Shown: in pieces, positions 6,778 through 16,034 of the stretch
How positions within the stretch are numbered: the stretch's first letter is position 1
Layout of the letters: the number at the start of each line of letters is the position of its first letter
Assembly: GCF_039535785.1 (NCBI RefSeq)
Contig: NZ_BAAAXV010000005.1
Span: 1,550,001-1,614,000 of the forward strand
DNA length: 64,000 bases
Reading direction: 5' to 3'
Origin: Nonomuraea helvata
GTDB taxonomy: Bacteria; Actinomycetota; Actinomycetes; Streptosporangiales; Streptosporangiaceae
Notes under the pieces: generated by a model
What the model saw: the letters and a program-made list of their open reading frames with translations, nothing else
What the model was told of the DNA's origin: nothing
Databases searched by the model: none
Position numbers and translations under genes: made by a program

Positions 6778-9039
6778 TCAGTCCTTGTCCCTGCTCGGCT
6801 TGAGCCAGAACGGCACGGAGGGGCTGTCACCCCCGGAGCCGCCGCCGTTGCTGCTGCTGCGCAGCCAGAGCGGCGGGGCCTCGGAGGTGCGGGACGACGG
6901 CTCGTCGGACCCGAAGATCCGCGGGCCGGACGAACCGCCGGACGCCCTGGGAGCGCTGCTCGGCCGCGACCCGCCGCCGGACCTCGAGCCGCCGCCCGAG
7001 CCTCCCGACCCGGAGCCGCCGAACAGCCCGCCGCCGGACCCGCGCGAGCGCGTCCCGCCCGACCGTGAGCCGCCCGAGCCGCCCGAGCCGCCGAACCGGG
7101 AGCCGCGGGAACCGCCGGACGAGCCACCGTGCGACCCCGACGACGAGCCGCCGCGGGACGCCCAGCCGCCACCGGACCCGCCGCCGAACCAGCCGCCCGC
7201 CGAGCCGCCGGATCCACCCGAGCCACCGGACGCGGCCGCGCCGGCCGCCCGGGGGCCGCCCGCCGCGGCACCGCGCGTGCGGGTGGGCGTGCCGCCCAGG
7301 TTGAGCGGCGGCGCCGTGCCCCTGCGCGGCTCCAGGGGCGCCCTGGCTCCCGCCTTGCCGCCCTGCTGGTCGGTGTCCAGCGGCGCCGCCGTGGCCGGGA
7401 TCCTGGCGCCCGTGGTGACGCCCTCGCCCTCCTCGGCGCGTACGCGAGCCTGCCCCGCGCCGGCCGCGGCCGTCGCCGCCGCTCCCGCCGGGTTGGCCAC
7501 GCCGGCCGCCCTGATGAGCGGCTCGGCCTTGCGCAGCCCCCAGCGGCCGATCCTGGCCGAGGCGACCGGCGGCAGCACGCCTGCAGAACGCTCGAGCACG
7601 GACGAGCTCGCGGCCTCGCCGAGCATGCGGGTGGCGACCGTGTGGCCGCTCATGGAGGCGAACAGGTGCTGGAACGGCCTGCGGTAGAAGAACACCGCGA
7701 TCGTCAGCAGGGCCATGAACAGCACCTGCATGCCCCAGGGCATGGCCGTGGAGATGATCAGCGCGTAGCCGTACACCAGGACGCTGAGCACCAGCGTGAG
7801 CACGGCCTGCCTGAGCAGGGTGCCGACGAGCATCTCCACCCAGCGCATGGCCACGATCCGGCCGCTGCCCGGATGCACGCCGATCAGCAGGAACACGGGC
7901 CCGAGTATCAGCAGCAGCAGGAAGCCCACCTTCAGCACCAGCAGCGAGACCGCCACCAGGAAGATGAGCAGGCCGGCCACGATGGCCGCGATGAACGCGC
8001 CGACGGCCACGCCGAGCCTGTTGGACCAGTCGCGGCCGGAGAAGACGGTGTAGACGGGGTCGTTCTTCAGCTTCTCCGCCAGGGAGGCGTACTCCGACTG
8101 GCGGGCCCCCACGTCGGGCGCCGGCTGGCCGGCCACGGTCCGCGGGACGGACTGCATCTCCAGCACCTTTCGGCCCCAGTCGCGCACGATGGGCTGCTGC
8201 GGGTCGGCGGTGCCGAACAGGCCCACCAGCCACGGCTTGCAGACCAGCGTGGACCACAGCGCGTCGGCGTTCTGGTCGACGCCCGGCGTGCCGGTCTGGC
8301 CGTAGCCGCCCGCCTTGATCTGCGGGGCGGCCTCGCCGGGCGGCGGCAGGCACGAGGCGCCGCCCGCGCCGGGCAGGCCGGAGAAGGCCGAGTTGACGAC
8401 CTCGCCGGTCTTGTCGGTCACGACCTTGCCGAGGCCGGTGAAGTCGCCGGGACGGCTGAAGAACCACACCGCCACGGTGACCGCGAGCACCATCCAGATC
8501 ACGCCCTCGGCGGTCGTGGTGGCCCGCTTGCGGATCAGCCCGTACCAGGCCAGCCAGATCGCCCCGATGATCACGATCGGCTGGAGGAACTTCCAGTACA
8601 TGGCGTCGGCGAGGTTCGTGACGATGTCGTCGACGACGTCCTTGATCGCCTGGAGCGGTCCCTCGGTCGACGCGGCCTGGTACGTGGTGATCGTCAGCCG
8701 GTCGACGGCCTTGGCCGCGGTGAAGATGCCGTTGGCCCACATGTTGCCGAGCACGGCGACGTAGTCGGAGCAGCCCAGGTCGTGGGTGTGCCAGAACTGG
8801 CCGCTCATGCCGAACTGGGAGTAGTTGGTGACCGCGGCCTGTGCCCCGCCCTGGGGGGCCGGCGCCTGGATCAGGCCGTCCAGCCCGCCCCCGACCATCT
8901 CGGGGTTGAGCGGGCCCGACAGGTCACAGGGCGCCGCGGCGGCCGGGGCCGACAGGCCGCCCACGACGATCGGCATCACGAGGATGCCGCTGACGAGCGC
9001 GAGAGCCAGCGCGAGGCGTCGCGATAGCCGGATCTTCAT
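6778..9039 (-). CDS. VirB6/ConG-like polytopic channel protein with a Gly/Ser-rich tail
   Basis: The 753-residue protein has a signal peptide (residues 1-37, ending AAAAPC) and several membrane helices: one near 150-165, one near 180-195, and a cluster of four to five at about 345-450 that includes FLLLLILGPVFLLIGV. This pattern fits the multi-pass channel subunit of type IV secretion (VirB6, TrbL, ConG). From about residue 560 the protein turns into a 190-residue low-complexity tail of Gly, Ser and Arg. ATG is preceded by AGGAGG, and its first bases overlap the VirB4-like stop (ATGA). The tail is unlike the classical VirB6 C-terminus. The identification rests on topology and operon position. 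Confidence 0.75.
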   Translation of the reverse strand: MKIRLSRRLALALALVSGILVMPIVVGGLSAPAAAAPCDLSGPLNPEMVGGGLDGLIQAPAPQGGAQAAVTNYSQFGMSGQFWHTHDLGCSDYVAVLGNMWANGIFTAAKAVDRLTITTYQAASTEGPLQAIKDVVDDIVTNLADAMYWKFLQPIVIIGAIWLAWYGLIRKRATTTAEGVIWMVLAVTVAVWFFSRPGDFTGLGKVVTDKTGEVVNSAFSGLPGAGGASCLPPPGEAAPQIKAGGYGQTGTPGVDQNADALWSTLVCKPWLVGLFGTADPQQPIVRDWGRKVLEMQSVPRTVAGQPAPDVGARQSEYASLAEKLKNDPVYTVFSGRDWSNRLGVAVGAFIAAIVAGLLIFLVAVSLLVLKVGFLLLLILGPVFLLIGVHPGSGRIVAMRWVEMLVGTLLRQAVLTLVLSVLVYGYALIISTAMPWGMQVLFMALLTIAVFFYRRPFQHLFASMSGHTVATRMLGEAASSSVLERSAGVLPPVASARIGRWGLRKAEPLIRAAGVANPAGAAATAAAGAGQARVRAEEGEGVTTGARIPATAAPLDTDQQGGKAGARAPLEPRRGTAPPLNLGGTPTRTRGAAAGGPRAAGAAASGGSGGSGGSAGGWFGGGSGGGWASRGGSSSGSHGGSSGGSRGSRFGGSGGSGGSRSGGTRSRGSGGGLFGGSGSGGSGGGSRSGGGSRPSSAPRASGGSSGPRIFGSDEPSSRTSEAPPLWLRSSSNGGGSGGDSPSVPFWLKPSRDKD

Positions 9040-11516
9040 GACCGTACCTCCTGCGCTCTGCTCACGCCCCCTTGAAGATCATCATGCCCGGCGCCGTCGG
9101 GTTTGTCGTGTGTCGGGTTCGTGTCGAGCCAACGGAGAAGTTCCTCGGAGATCAGGTCTACTCCGATCCGCCCGGCCCTGCCATCCAGATCGCGGAAAAT
9201 GCATTCCCCGTTGCCGAGCGAGCGGAGCACGGCCTTGTGCTCCTCCGACGGCTCCACACCGAGCAGCGACATGACGTGGTCCACCTCGACCCGTTCGGTG
9301 GACCTGAACGCGAAGACGGATGACAGGCAGTTGGTCACCTGCTCGTTCAGCAGGTCTCCCGCGTTCTGCGAGACCAGCACCAGAGCGGTGTTGCGGGAGC
9401 GGCCCATCCGGCTGACCTCGGGCACCAGCTTGGCACCCTCGGGTGTGGAGGTGATCGCCCACGCCTCGTCCAGGAAGATGGCCTTGGGTGCGCGCCGGTC
9501 GAGGCCGTTCATCAGCCTGCGCGCGAACTGGGAGACCAGGTAGAGCAGCGCCACCGACAGCCGCTGCTCGTAGGAGTAGTCGTCCCTGGTCGTGGCCACG
9601 TCGGGCAGCGTGAGGCCGCCCAGCGTGAACACGGTCGTCCACCCCTCGCTGTCGATCTGGTCGCCGCCGGAGGGGTCGAAGCAGAGCCTGGCCAGGTGCA
9701 TCTCCGACATGGAGCGCAGCACGGCGCCCAGGTTCTTCGACGCGGGGTCGTCGGCCTGCTCCAGGAAGTCGACGACCTTGCCGAGCGAGGGGTCGGGGCC
9801 GTTGGAGACCGCGGCCACCGCCTGGATCATCGCCGACTCGCGCTCCTCCGACATGCGCGGCAGCAGCAGCCGCAGCGTCTCGGTGGCCATGGTCTTCTTC
9901 GCCGCGATGTCGTCGCCGAACGAGAACGGGTCCAGCAGCCCCGGCGCCGCCGACCCCAGCGGGATGACGCGGGCCTTGCGGCCCCGCTTCTCCAGCAGCC
10001 GGATCAGCGACTCCGCGTCGCCCTTGGGGTCGATCACCGCGACCGTCACGCCTCTGAGCGCCATCTGGTAGATCATCAGCAGCGCGAGCGTGGTCTTGCC
10101 GCCGCCGGGCTCGCCGGTGATCGCGATGGCCGTCGGCCGGTTGCGGGTGGCCGCGACCAGCGGGTCGAAGTGCACGATGCTGCGGGCCCTGCCGACGGTC
10201 TCGCCGATGTACGGGCCGAGCCAGCCTTCGTTGCCGCCGTCGTCGAGCCGGTCGCCGAGATCGACCGTGGCGGTGGCCATGCCGCCCGCGATCGTGCGCA
10301 GCGGCTGCCGCTGGGCGTAGGCGTTGACGCGCACCTTCTCGCCCGGCAGCGACTCGGCGAACAGCGAGAACTGGTCGCCCGTCGAGTTGACCACGTCGAT
10401 GCCCATGTCGCGGTAGTGCTCGACGACCGCCTCGACGCGCTGCACGCAGATGTCCTCGGTGGGGGCCGACACGATCAGGCGGTGCCAGCCGTACACGAAG
10501 GGCAGACGCTCCTTGGTGATGCCGTGCTCCAGCAGACGGGCCGCGTCGATCTGCTCGGCCAGCGCGAGCGGCGCCTCAGCGCCGGCCTCGCGGATGTGGT
10601 GGTCCATGTCACGGGCGTGCGCGAGCTTGCGCGCCACGTCCTTGGACGCCTTGACCGGCGGGATGAGCCGCATCCGCGACGAGATCTCCACGGGGAACGG
10701 GAGCTGGTCGGCGAAGTGCATCCACGGCTCGCCGTCGGGGAAGGGCATGAGGTCGGGGAAGCGCGCGAACGACAGGTAGGCCACGTACGAGTCGCCCTGC
10801 GGCTGCACGATGCGCAGCAGCGACCTGCCGTTGTGGATCTCCCCCTCCACGAGCGACTCGATCTCGCCCCTGCCCCAGCGCCGCTTCGGGCTGGCGCTCG
10901 GCGGCGGGTCGCCCAGCGCGCCCGCGGCCGCGTGCTGGAACAGCCACGCCACCTCGACGGAGGTGGCGTGCCTGGCGTAGAGGGCGCTGGACGCGAGTGC
11001 TCTCCCGAGGCGTTCGGCTGATTCGGTCCACCGCCCGATCTCGCTGTCGGGTACGTGGTCGTCCTCCATGCCGAGCGCCTTCTCGGTCTTCTGGTAGAGG
11101 CCGAAGATCTGGGCGAGCGCGCCGGCGCCGAGCTGCTTGCCGCGCGGGCCGAGCCGTACGCCGAGGTAGACCTCCTTGGACCAGAAGTCCTTCGCCCAGA
11201 CGTGCCGGTACATCTCCTCCAGGTAGTCGCGCCAGCCGGGCCCCTCGTCGGACGTGGCGTTGAGCGCCATGGCCCACTCCGCGGCGGGGTACGTGCGGTG
11301 CGCGATCCTCAGGTGGACCTCCGCGTCGGGCATCCTGATCGCGGCCAGCGCGATCGTGATGTTGGTGGCCAGCGCCTCGCGCTCATCCGGGGTGACGAAC
11401 TCGTAGCTGACCGTCGGGAGGCGGAAGTACGCCCATGCGCTGGTGTCCGTGAGCAGGATGCGGTCGTCGAAATAGCGGACCGCGAGGCGCTGGTGCGCTC
11501 GTGACGCCCTGCTCAT
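9036..11516 (-). CDS. VirB4-like conjugation/type IV secretion ATPase
   Basis: The 826-residue cytoplasmic ATPase would power assembly of a type IV channel. Walker A is GEPGGGKTT with the lysine at about residue 474, and a probable Walker B is KAIFLDEAWAI around 680. The RecA-like core also shows SRNTALVLVSQNAG and the C-terminal arginine region typical of VirB4/TraC. The N-terminal 400 residues form the family's less conserved domain. The frame is open to ATG at 11534, but the ATG at 11516 has GAGGGGG just before it and gives MSRASRAHQRL. The gene sits between the TcpE-like fusion and the VirB6-like gene in one co-directional run. No FtsK/VirD4-type coupling ATPase was seen nearby. Confidence 0.88.
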   Translation of the reverse strand: MSRASRAHQRLAVRYFDDRILLTDTSAWAYFRLPTVSYEFVTPDEREALATNITIALAAIRMPDAEVHLRIAHRTYPAAEWAMALNATSDEGPGWRDYLEEMYRHVWAKDFWSKEVYLGVRLGPRGKQLGAGALAQIFGLYQKTEKALGMEDDHVPDSEIGRWTESAERLGRALASSALYARHATSVEVAWLFQHAAAGALGDPPPSASPKRRWGRGEIESLVEGEIHNGRSLLRIVQPQGDSYVAYLSFARFPDLMPFPDGEPWMHFADQLPFPVEISSRMRLIPPVKASKDVARKLAHARDMDHHIREAGAEAPLALAEQIDAARLLEHGITKERLPFVYGWHRLIVSAPTEDICVQRVEAVVEHYRDMGIDVVNSTGDQFSLFAESLPGEKVRVNAYAQRQPLRTIAGGMATATVDLGDRLDDGGNEGWLGPYIGETVGRARSIVHFDPLVAATRNRPTAIAITGEPGGGKTTLALLMIYQMALRGVTVAVIDPKGDAESLIRLLEKRGRKARVIPLGSAAPGLLDPFSFGDDIAAKKTMATETLRLLLPRMSEERESAMIQAVAAVSNGPDPSLGKVVDFLEQADDPASKNLGAVLRSMSEMHLARLCFDPSGGDQIDSEGWTTVFTLGGLTLPDVATTRDDYSYEQRLSVALLYLVSQFARRLMNGLDRRAPKAIFLDEAWAITSTPEGAKLVPEVSRMGRSRNTALVLVSQNAGDLLNEQVTNCLSSVFAFRSTERVEVDHVMSLLGVEPSEEHKAVLRSLGNGECIFRDLDGRAGRIGVDLISEELLRWLDTNPTHDKPDGAGHDDLQGGVSRAQEVRS

Positions 11517-11563
11517 GCCGCCCCCTCGGCGCATGAACGGGCCCTACCTGCTCGCTTGTTCAC

Positions 11564-14311
11564 TTATCGCTCACCGATTCTCGTGCCCGGGGGGTCACTC
11601 GCCAACTCCTCTTCGCTCGGACGGACGGTCTGTGCCTGTGCCTTTGCCGCGAAGCCTGCGACCACGACGCCGGCGAGGGCGAGGTAGGCCCGCCTGCCGG
11701 CCGCGCGCAACTGCCCGGGATCGACGACCTCCGCGCCGTCGGGCGCCAGACCGTCCTCCCAGGGGACCCTGACGATGGCCCGGCACCTGCCCCTGGCCAC
11801 CGACTCCGCCTGCTCGACGTCGGCCATCGAGCGCCTGCTCACGCCGTTGACCACCATGACCGCGCGCCTGCGCAGGTCCGCGCAGCCGTGCCCGTCGAGC
11901 CACTCGTACGTCATCGCCACCGCCTCGGACGCCTCCTCGCTCGCGGGGACCACCAGCACGAGCTGGTCCGCGTACGGCAGGACCCGCGCGGCCAGCGCCG
12001 GGGCCGGGTCGATGACGGCGAGCTTGTAGTGGCGGTCGAGCAGGCGCATGGACTCGCCCAGCCGGTGGTCGGAGAAGAACGACCGGTCCGCCAGCCGCTG
12101 CTCTGCGCCCGCGTCGGTGTCCGCGCTGATCACCTCGAGCCCCGAGGCGGTCCTCGTCGTGTACCCGCGCATGGTGAGATACCCGCTGACGCGGTCGAGC
12201 CCGGACAGGAGCGAGGTGAGGGTCTCGGGCGTCTCCGGCTGGATCTTGCTGGTCAGGGTGCTGCCACCGGTGTTGGCGTCGACCGCCACCACCCTGTCGT
12301 CGCGGTATCTGGCGAAGGTGTGGCCGAGCATGAGCGCCGTCGTGCTCTGGCCGGCGCCGCCGGTGCAGCCCAGGACGACGATCCTGCGGCTGCCGCTGAA
12401 CACGCCCCTGGCCCTGGCCTCGTCGATCTCCGAACCGTCGGTCCGCACCCCGCCGCCGCCGACGACCACCTGAGCGATCCGCCGCCACCCGCCGGAGTCA
12501 CGTCCCACCACGGACTCGACCCGCCGTACCCGGCCCTCCCCCGGCCTGGGCACCGGCACGGGCGCCACGAGCCCACCGGCCCCCTCACGAGCCGCCGCCC
12601 CCTGGCCGTTGCCGCCACGGGCCGCCGGCTCCACCCGCTCACGGGGAGCAGCCTGTTCCACCCGCTCGCCACGGGCCGCCGGTCGCACACGGTCACGAGG
12701 GGCAGCCTGTTCCACGCGCTCATCAGGGGCCGTCGGCTCCACGCGCTCGCGGTGGGTCGCGGGCGCGTCCGGCCGCCCGCCACTCGAACCGCGCTCCGGC
12801 ACGTCGGCGCCGCCCTCGGCGGCTTCCCGCGTGTCGTCAGCCGCCTGCTCGGCCGTCCCCTGGGCATCCGCCTCGCGTACCGGCTCGGCGCTTCCTTGAG
12901 TGTCCGCATCGTCGGGCACCGCGGCGATCGCCTGAGGGATGCCGCTCTTCGGCGACTCCGCACCGCCCGTTGTGTGAGAGGTGCCGGCCGTCGCGTCGGA
13001 TGCGGTGCTCGGCTCGGTCGGGTCCTGCGTGGCGGGTGAATCGGGGGCGGTCTCCGCCCGGGCGTGCTTGGGGGCGGCGGGGCGGGGCAGCGGCTTGGCG
13101 TTGGGATCGAGCGGCGGCCAGACACGCTTCGTGCCCGGCAGCACCAGCGCCGGCCCCAGCCGGGGCGGCTGGCCCTTCCTGTGCTGGTCCCGCGCGACCT
13201 CGTCCTCGCGCCGCTCGTCCTCGCGGCGCTCTCCCTCCGGATGTCCCGCCGCGTCGGCAGCCACGGTGTCGGCAGGAGGGGCGTCGGCAGGAGGGGCGTC
13301 GGCGCTGGCCGCGAGCTTCCTCAACCGTCGCAACGCCTCAGTGTCGATGGGTTTGCCGGTGGCGGGCTTGTGACTCTCCCCGGTGCCGAGCGGCCCGACG
13401 GCAGGCTCCTGCGCCGCGACGTCACCGCGAGCAGCGGGCGCGGCGCCCCGCATGCCACCACGCTCCCGAGCGGCCGCCTCGTCCTTTCCACCACGCTGCC
13501 GGGTGGCGTCCTCTCCCCTTCCGGCACGCTCCCTTACGGCGGCCTCTCCAGCGCCGCCACGTTCCCGGACGGCCGCACCCGTCGTACCGCCGCGCTCCGG
13601 GGCGACGGTCTCCGTTGGCGAGCCTTCGTGGACAGCGACCACCGGTGCCTCCTGGCGGCGTCCAGGGCCGCCTGGAAGGGCCTCCTGGCGCTGCAACCCA
13701 CCTGCCGTGGGCCCTGGCGCCGAAGCCGGAGCCGCCTGGCGTGACGAGGCCTTGAGGGCGGGCGCCGTGCCGCGGCGGGTGCCCCAGCGGCCGGTGGTCG
13801 GCTCCGCCACGGGAGCCTGGGAGACGGCGGCAGCCGCGGCGGCGACCGCCGGGCGTACCTGGCGGGGACCGATGATCCGCTGGCCCTCGCGCCGCCGCTG
13901 CGGTTGGCGGGCCTTGCGGGGCGCCTTCGACTTGGCCCTGGCGGGCAGGGTGCGCCAGACGCGGGCGGAGAACGTGACCGTCTCGGGCTCGGACGTGGGC
14001 GCGAGGCGGTACCACGCCTTCGGCTGGCCCAGGTAGCGGAGCTGGGACTCGAGGAGCTCGGTGAGCCGCTTGCCCTCGATGACGGGACGGGTGGACAACC
14101 ACGTCACGATGCCCGGCGGCACGAGGAACAGCACGTGCCAGGGCATCTCCACCGGCACGCCCACCAGGACCAGCAGGAGCGACCACGGGACGAACACCCC
14201 GACGAACACGCCGATCCAGACGATCGGGAGCGGCATCGGCAGCCGCAGGTCGTACAGCTTGTAGAGCCGTTTCTCGATCCGCCAGATGTTCGTATATGTG
14301 GGCAGGTCCAC
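11564..14311 (-). CDS. TcpE-like membrane domain fused through a long linker to a MinD/ParA-like P-loop domain
   Basis: The 915-residue protein has three parts. The first about 120 residues hold two membrane helices (about 30-52 and 56-73) and resemble the TcpE family of conjugation proteins. Residues about 125-610 are a disordered linker of Ala, Pro, Glu, Arg and Gly with degenerate repeats such as RVEQAAPRERVEPAARG. The last 260 residues form a MinD/CpaE-like domain with GCTGGAGQSTTALM, VVAVDANTGG and LAVIDPAPAL. The P-loop lysine is replaced by glutamine (about residue 655), so ATP hydrolysis is doubtful. GTG at 14311 was chosen because GAGAGGAGG lies six bases before it; a longer frame begins at ATG 14341. 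The next gene, a VirB4-like ATPase, begins 47 bases downstream. Confidence 0.78.
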   Translation of the reverse strand: MDLPTYTNIWRIEKRLYKLYDLRLPMPLPIVWIGVFVGVFVPWSLLLVLVGVPVEMPWHVLFLVPPGIVTWLSTRPVIEGKRLTELLESQLRYLGQPKAWYRLAPTSEPETVTFSARVWRTLPARAKSKAPRKARQPQRRREGQRIIGPRQVRPAVAAAAAAVSQAPVAEPTTGRWGTRRGTAPALKASSRQAAPASAPGPTAGGLQRQEALPGGPGRRQEAPVVAVHEGSPTETVAPERGGTTGAAVRERGGAGEAAVRERAGRGEDATRQRGGKDEAAARERGGMRGAAPAARGDVAAQEPAVGPLGTGESHKPATGKPIDTEALRRLRKLAASADAPPADAPPADTVAADAAGHPEGERREDERREDEVARDQHRKGQPPRLGPALVLPGTKRVWPPLDPNAKPLPRPAAPKHARAETAPDSPATQDPTEPSTASDATAGTSHTTGGAESPKSGIPQAIAAVPDDADTQGSAEPVREADAQGTAEQAADDTREAAEGGADVPERGSSGGRPDAPATHRERVEPTAPDERVEQAAPRDRVRPAARGERVEQAAPRERVEPAARGGNGQGAAAREGAGGLVAPVPVPRPGEGRVRRVESVVGRDSGGWRRIAQVVVGGGGVRTDGSEIDEARARGVFSGSRRIVVLGCTGGAGQSTTALMLGHTFARYRDDRVVAVDANTGGSTLTSKIQPETPETLTSLLSGLDRVSGYLTMRGYTTRTASGLEVISADTDAGAEQRLADRSFFSDHRLGESMRLLDRHYKLAVIDPAPALAARVLPYADQLVLVVPASEEASEAVAMTYEWLDGHGCADLRRRAVMVVNGVSRRSMADVEQAESVARGRCRAIVRVPWEDGLAPDGAEVVDPGQLRAAGRRAYLALAGVVVAGFAAKAQAQTVRPSEEELASDPPGTRIGER

Positions 14312-14366
14312 GCCGGTCCTCCTCTCCACCCGCTCGTTCATGACCGCCAGGGAGCGGTCTCAACCC

Positions 14367-14648
14367 TCACTTGATGCCCAGTGCGCCGGCGATCGCCTTC
14401 GCCGTCACCTCGATGATGTTGGGAACGTAGAAGATCACTCCGATGGCCACAGCCAATATCAGGAACTGCACAAATCGCGTGATCTCGCGGGTGAAGAGGA
14501 AGAAGAGTGCGACCACGGAGACGACGACGAGGAACAACGGGGCGAAGAACCCGCGCAGGAAGTTGGCGAGCCCTCCGGTGTCCAGGCCGGTCGGCGTCGG
14601 CGTCGGCGACATCTCGATCAAGGTGAGCACTACGGTCTTCAAGGTCAC
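14367..14648 (-). CDS. Small two-helix membrane protein, pilin/TcpD-like
   Basis: The 93-residue protein has a short Thr/Pro-rich start and two hydrophobic helices, LFLVVVSVVALFFLF (about 36-50) and FLILAVAIGVIFYVPNIIEV (about 60-79). In type IV systems a gene of this size and place encodes the VirB2-like pilin or a TcpD/ConD-like small channel subunit; the identity is inferred from position and topology. GTG is the start, with GGAGG seven bases upstream. It lies between the TcpC-like gene and the TcpE-like fusion, with short gaps on both sides. Confidence 0.75.
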   Translation of the reverse strand: MTLKTVVLTLIEMSPTPTPTGLDTGGLANFLRGFFAPLFLVVVSVVALFFLFTREITRFVQFLILAVAIGVIFYVPNIIEVTAKAIAGALGIK

Positions 14649-14693
14649 TTCTTGTCCTCCCGGGGGGTATCGATCAGCAGCGCGGCCGTGCCT

Positions 14694-15710
14694 CTATCCA
14701 ACGACCCGACCGGCGCCGCGGATGTCGGCGACGAACCACTTGTCGCCCTGCTTCTCGACGGTCAGGCGGTAGGCCATCTCCAGCGTGCCCCCCACGGCCG
14801 CCGGGTCGGTGGCATCGGGGGTCGGGGGCGTCTCGTTGTTCGGCACGACCCACACCACGACCGCCTGGATGTCTCGTGTGGCACCCCCCACAGGCACCAC
14901 GACCTTCTTCAGCTCTTTGAACGTGAACGTGCCGCCGAAGCTCGGCAGAGTCTTGCCGGAGGCGACATAGCGCTGCAGACCGGCGGTGTTGCCGAGGGCG
15001 TAGTCGGTGAAGAAGCCCTTCAGTTGCTCCTTGAGCTCGCTCGCGGTCGCCTCGTCGGTCTCCGGCGCGGCCAGTTGGGGCACGTCGGCCGGGCCAGGGG
15101 CGGGCAGGACCGCGGGACGCCCGACGACGGCGAACCTGCCGCCGGCGTCGTCGCCCGCGTAGTAGACCGGGACGGACAGCATCAGCCTGCGCGGGCCTGA
15201 CTGGAAGGCCACGCTCACCACCGCGTTGTGGGCGTCGCTCGCCTCGAGGTCGTACGCCTGGATGGCGACGGCCGAGAGCTTGCCGTAACCGTCCCATCCC
15301 ATTTGCGGGTCCATGCCCTCGGCCAGGAACGCGGCGAGCTTACGCGACCTGCTGGCCGCGTCTTCCGGGCTGAAATTGAGATAGACCCCGGCGAACTGGG
15401 CGGCGAAAGCCATGCCCCGGTCGGCGGGAAAACCATGGTGAGCAGGCGCAACGGCATTAGGGGTCGATGTCCCTTGCTGGGTAAATCGCTCAAATGGGGC
15501 ACGAACCCCATTCACTACGATAACCACAATAAGCGCCCAGAGAACGATGCGGCCGACCCACACCAGCCACCGTCCGCCGCCGCCCGACCAGCCGCCGCGC
15601 CGCGGCCTGCGGGACGGCGGCTCGTCGTAGTCAGCCGTGTCAAGGCGCGCGGAAAGCTCGGGGTCGCCAGCGATCCGAGGATCGTGCTGGACGGTAGACC
15701 TACGAGCCAT
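14694..15710 (-). CDS. TcpC-like conjugation scaffold protein
   Basis: The 338-residue protein begins with an 80-residue cytoplasmic part, one membrane helix (WLVWVGRIVLWALIVVIVV, about 48-66), and an outside part of two similar alpha/beta halves. Their boundary lies near the ATASELKEQL helix, and the second half ends in KWFVADIRG. Two tandem NTF2-like domains behind one helix is the TcpC/ConC/VirB8-like design. A GTG three bases further upstream is in frame, but GGAGG fits the ATG at 15710 better. It is the first of the tightly spaced secretion-like genes, with a 324-base leader region before it. Confidence 0.8.
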   Translation of the reverse strand: MARRSTVQHDPRIAGDPELSARLDTADYDEPPSRRPRRGGWSGGGGRWLVWVGRIVLWALIVVIVVNGVRAPFERFTQQGTSTPNAVAPAHHGFPADRGMAFAAQFAGVYLNFSPEDAASRSRKLAAFLAEGMDPQMGWDGYGKLSAVAIQAYDLEASDAHNAVVSVAFQSGPRRLMLSVPVYYAGDDAGGRFAVVGRPAVLPAPGPADVPQLAAPETDEATASELKEQLKGFFTDYALGNTAGLQRYVASGKTLPSFGGTFTFKELKKVVVPVGGATRDIQAVVVWVVPNNETPPTPDATDPAAVGGTLEMAYRLTVEKQGDKWFVADIRGAGRVVG

Positions 15711-16034
15711 CACGCCTCCGCTCGCGCCGATCCCCCCGGCTGGCGCGGTGTCGTCCGTTGCCGATCCCCATCATCCGCGGTGAAGTAGTCACCCTATCCG
15801 GTCTCCGCCATTGTTCCAGGAAAGCCACGCCCATGCTGCGGCATGACCGACCTGACGGCAAACCGGACCGGACGGCAGGCGTCATTGCCGATTCCTGTCA
15901 TCTCCTGGGTGAATAGCCTTTTGACCAGGGCAGACGCCTGAAATCGCATAGCGCGACAGTCACGGATTCCTGTCCAACAGGCATGGACTCTCGCGACCTG
16001 CGGATTTGGTATGGATCGCGGCGACCCCGGGCCG
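15711..16034. promoter_or_regulatory. Intergenic leader of the secretion-like operon
   Basis: This 324-base gap has no supported gene; frames across it have poor codon usage and no ribosome-binding site. The sequence GATTCCTGTC occurs twice (15890-15899 and 15965-15974). CAGACGCCTG at 15931-15940 repeats the core of the direct repeats found at 16418-16451 upstream of the next minus-strand gene. These shared sequences make it a likely promoter/operator region for the minus-strand operon, but no clear -10/-35 pair could be chosen. Confidence 0.4.

Noticed and set aside
52..15297. Long open frames antisense to sdhA, the secretion-like genes and others
   Set aside because: High-GC DNA gives long antisense frames; the products are Arg/Ala/Gly-rich shadows without motifs.
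2834..16000. The secretion-like locus as an integrated conjugative element
   Set aside because: No relaxase, integrase, coupling protein, att repeats or change in base composition were seen; the flanks are housekeeping genes.
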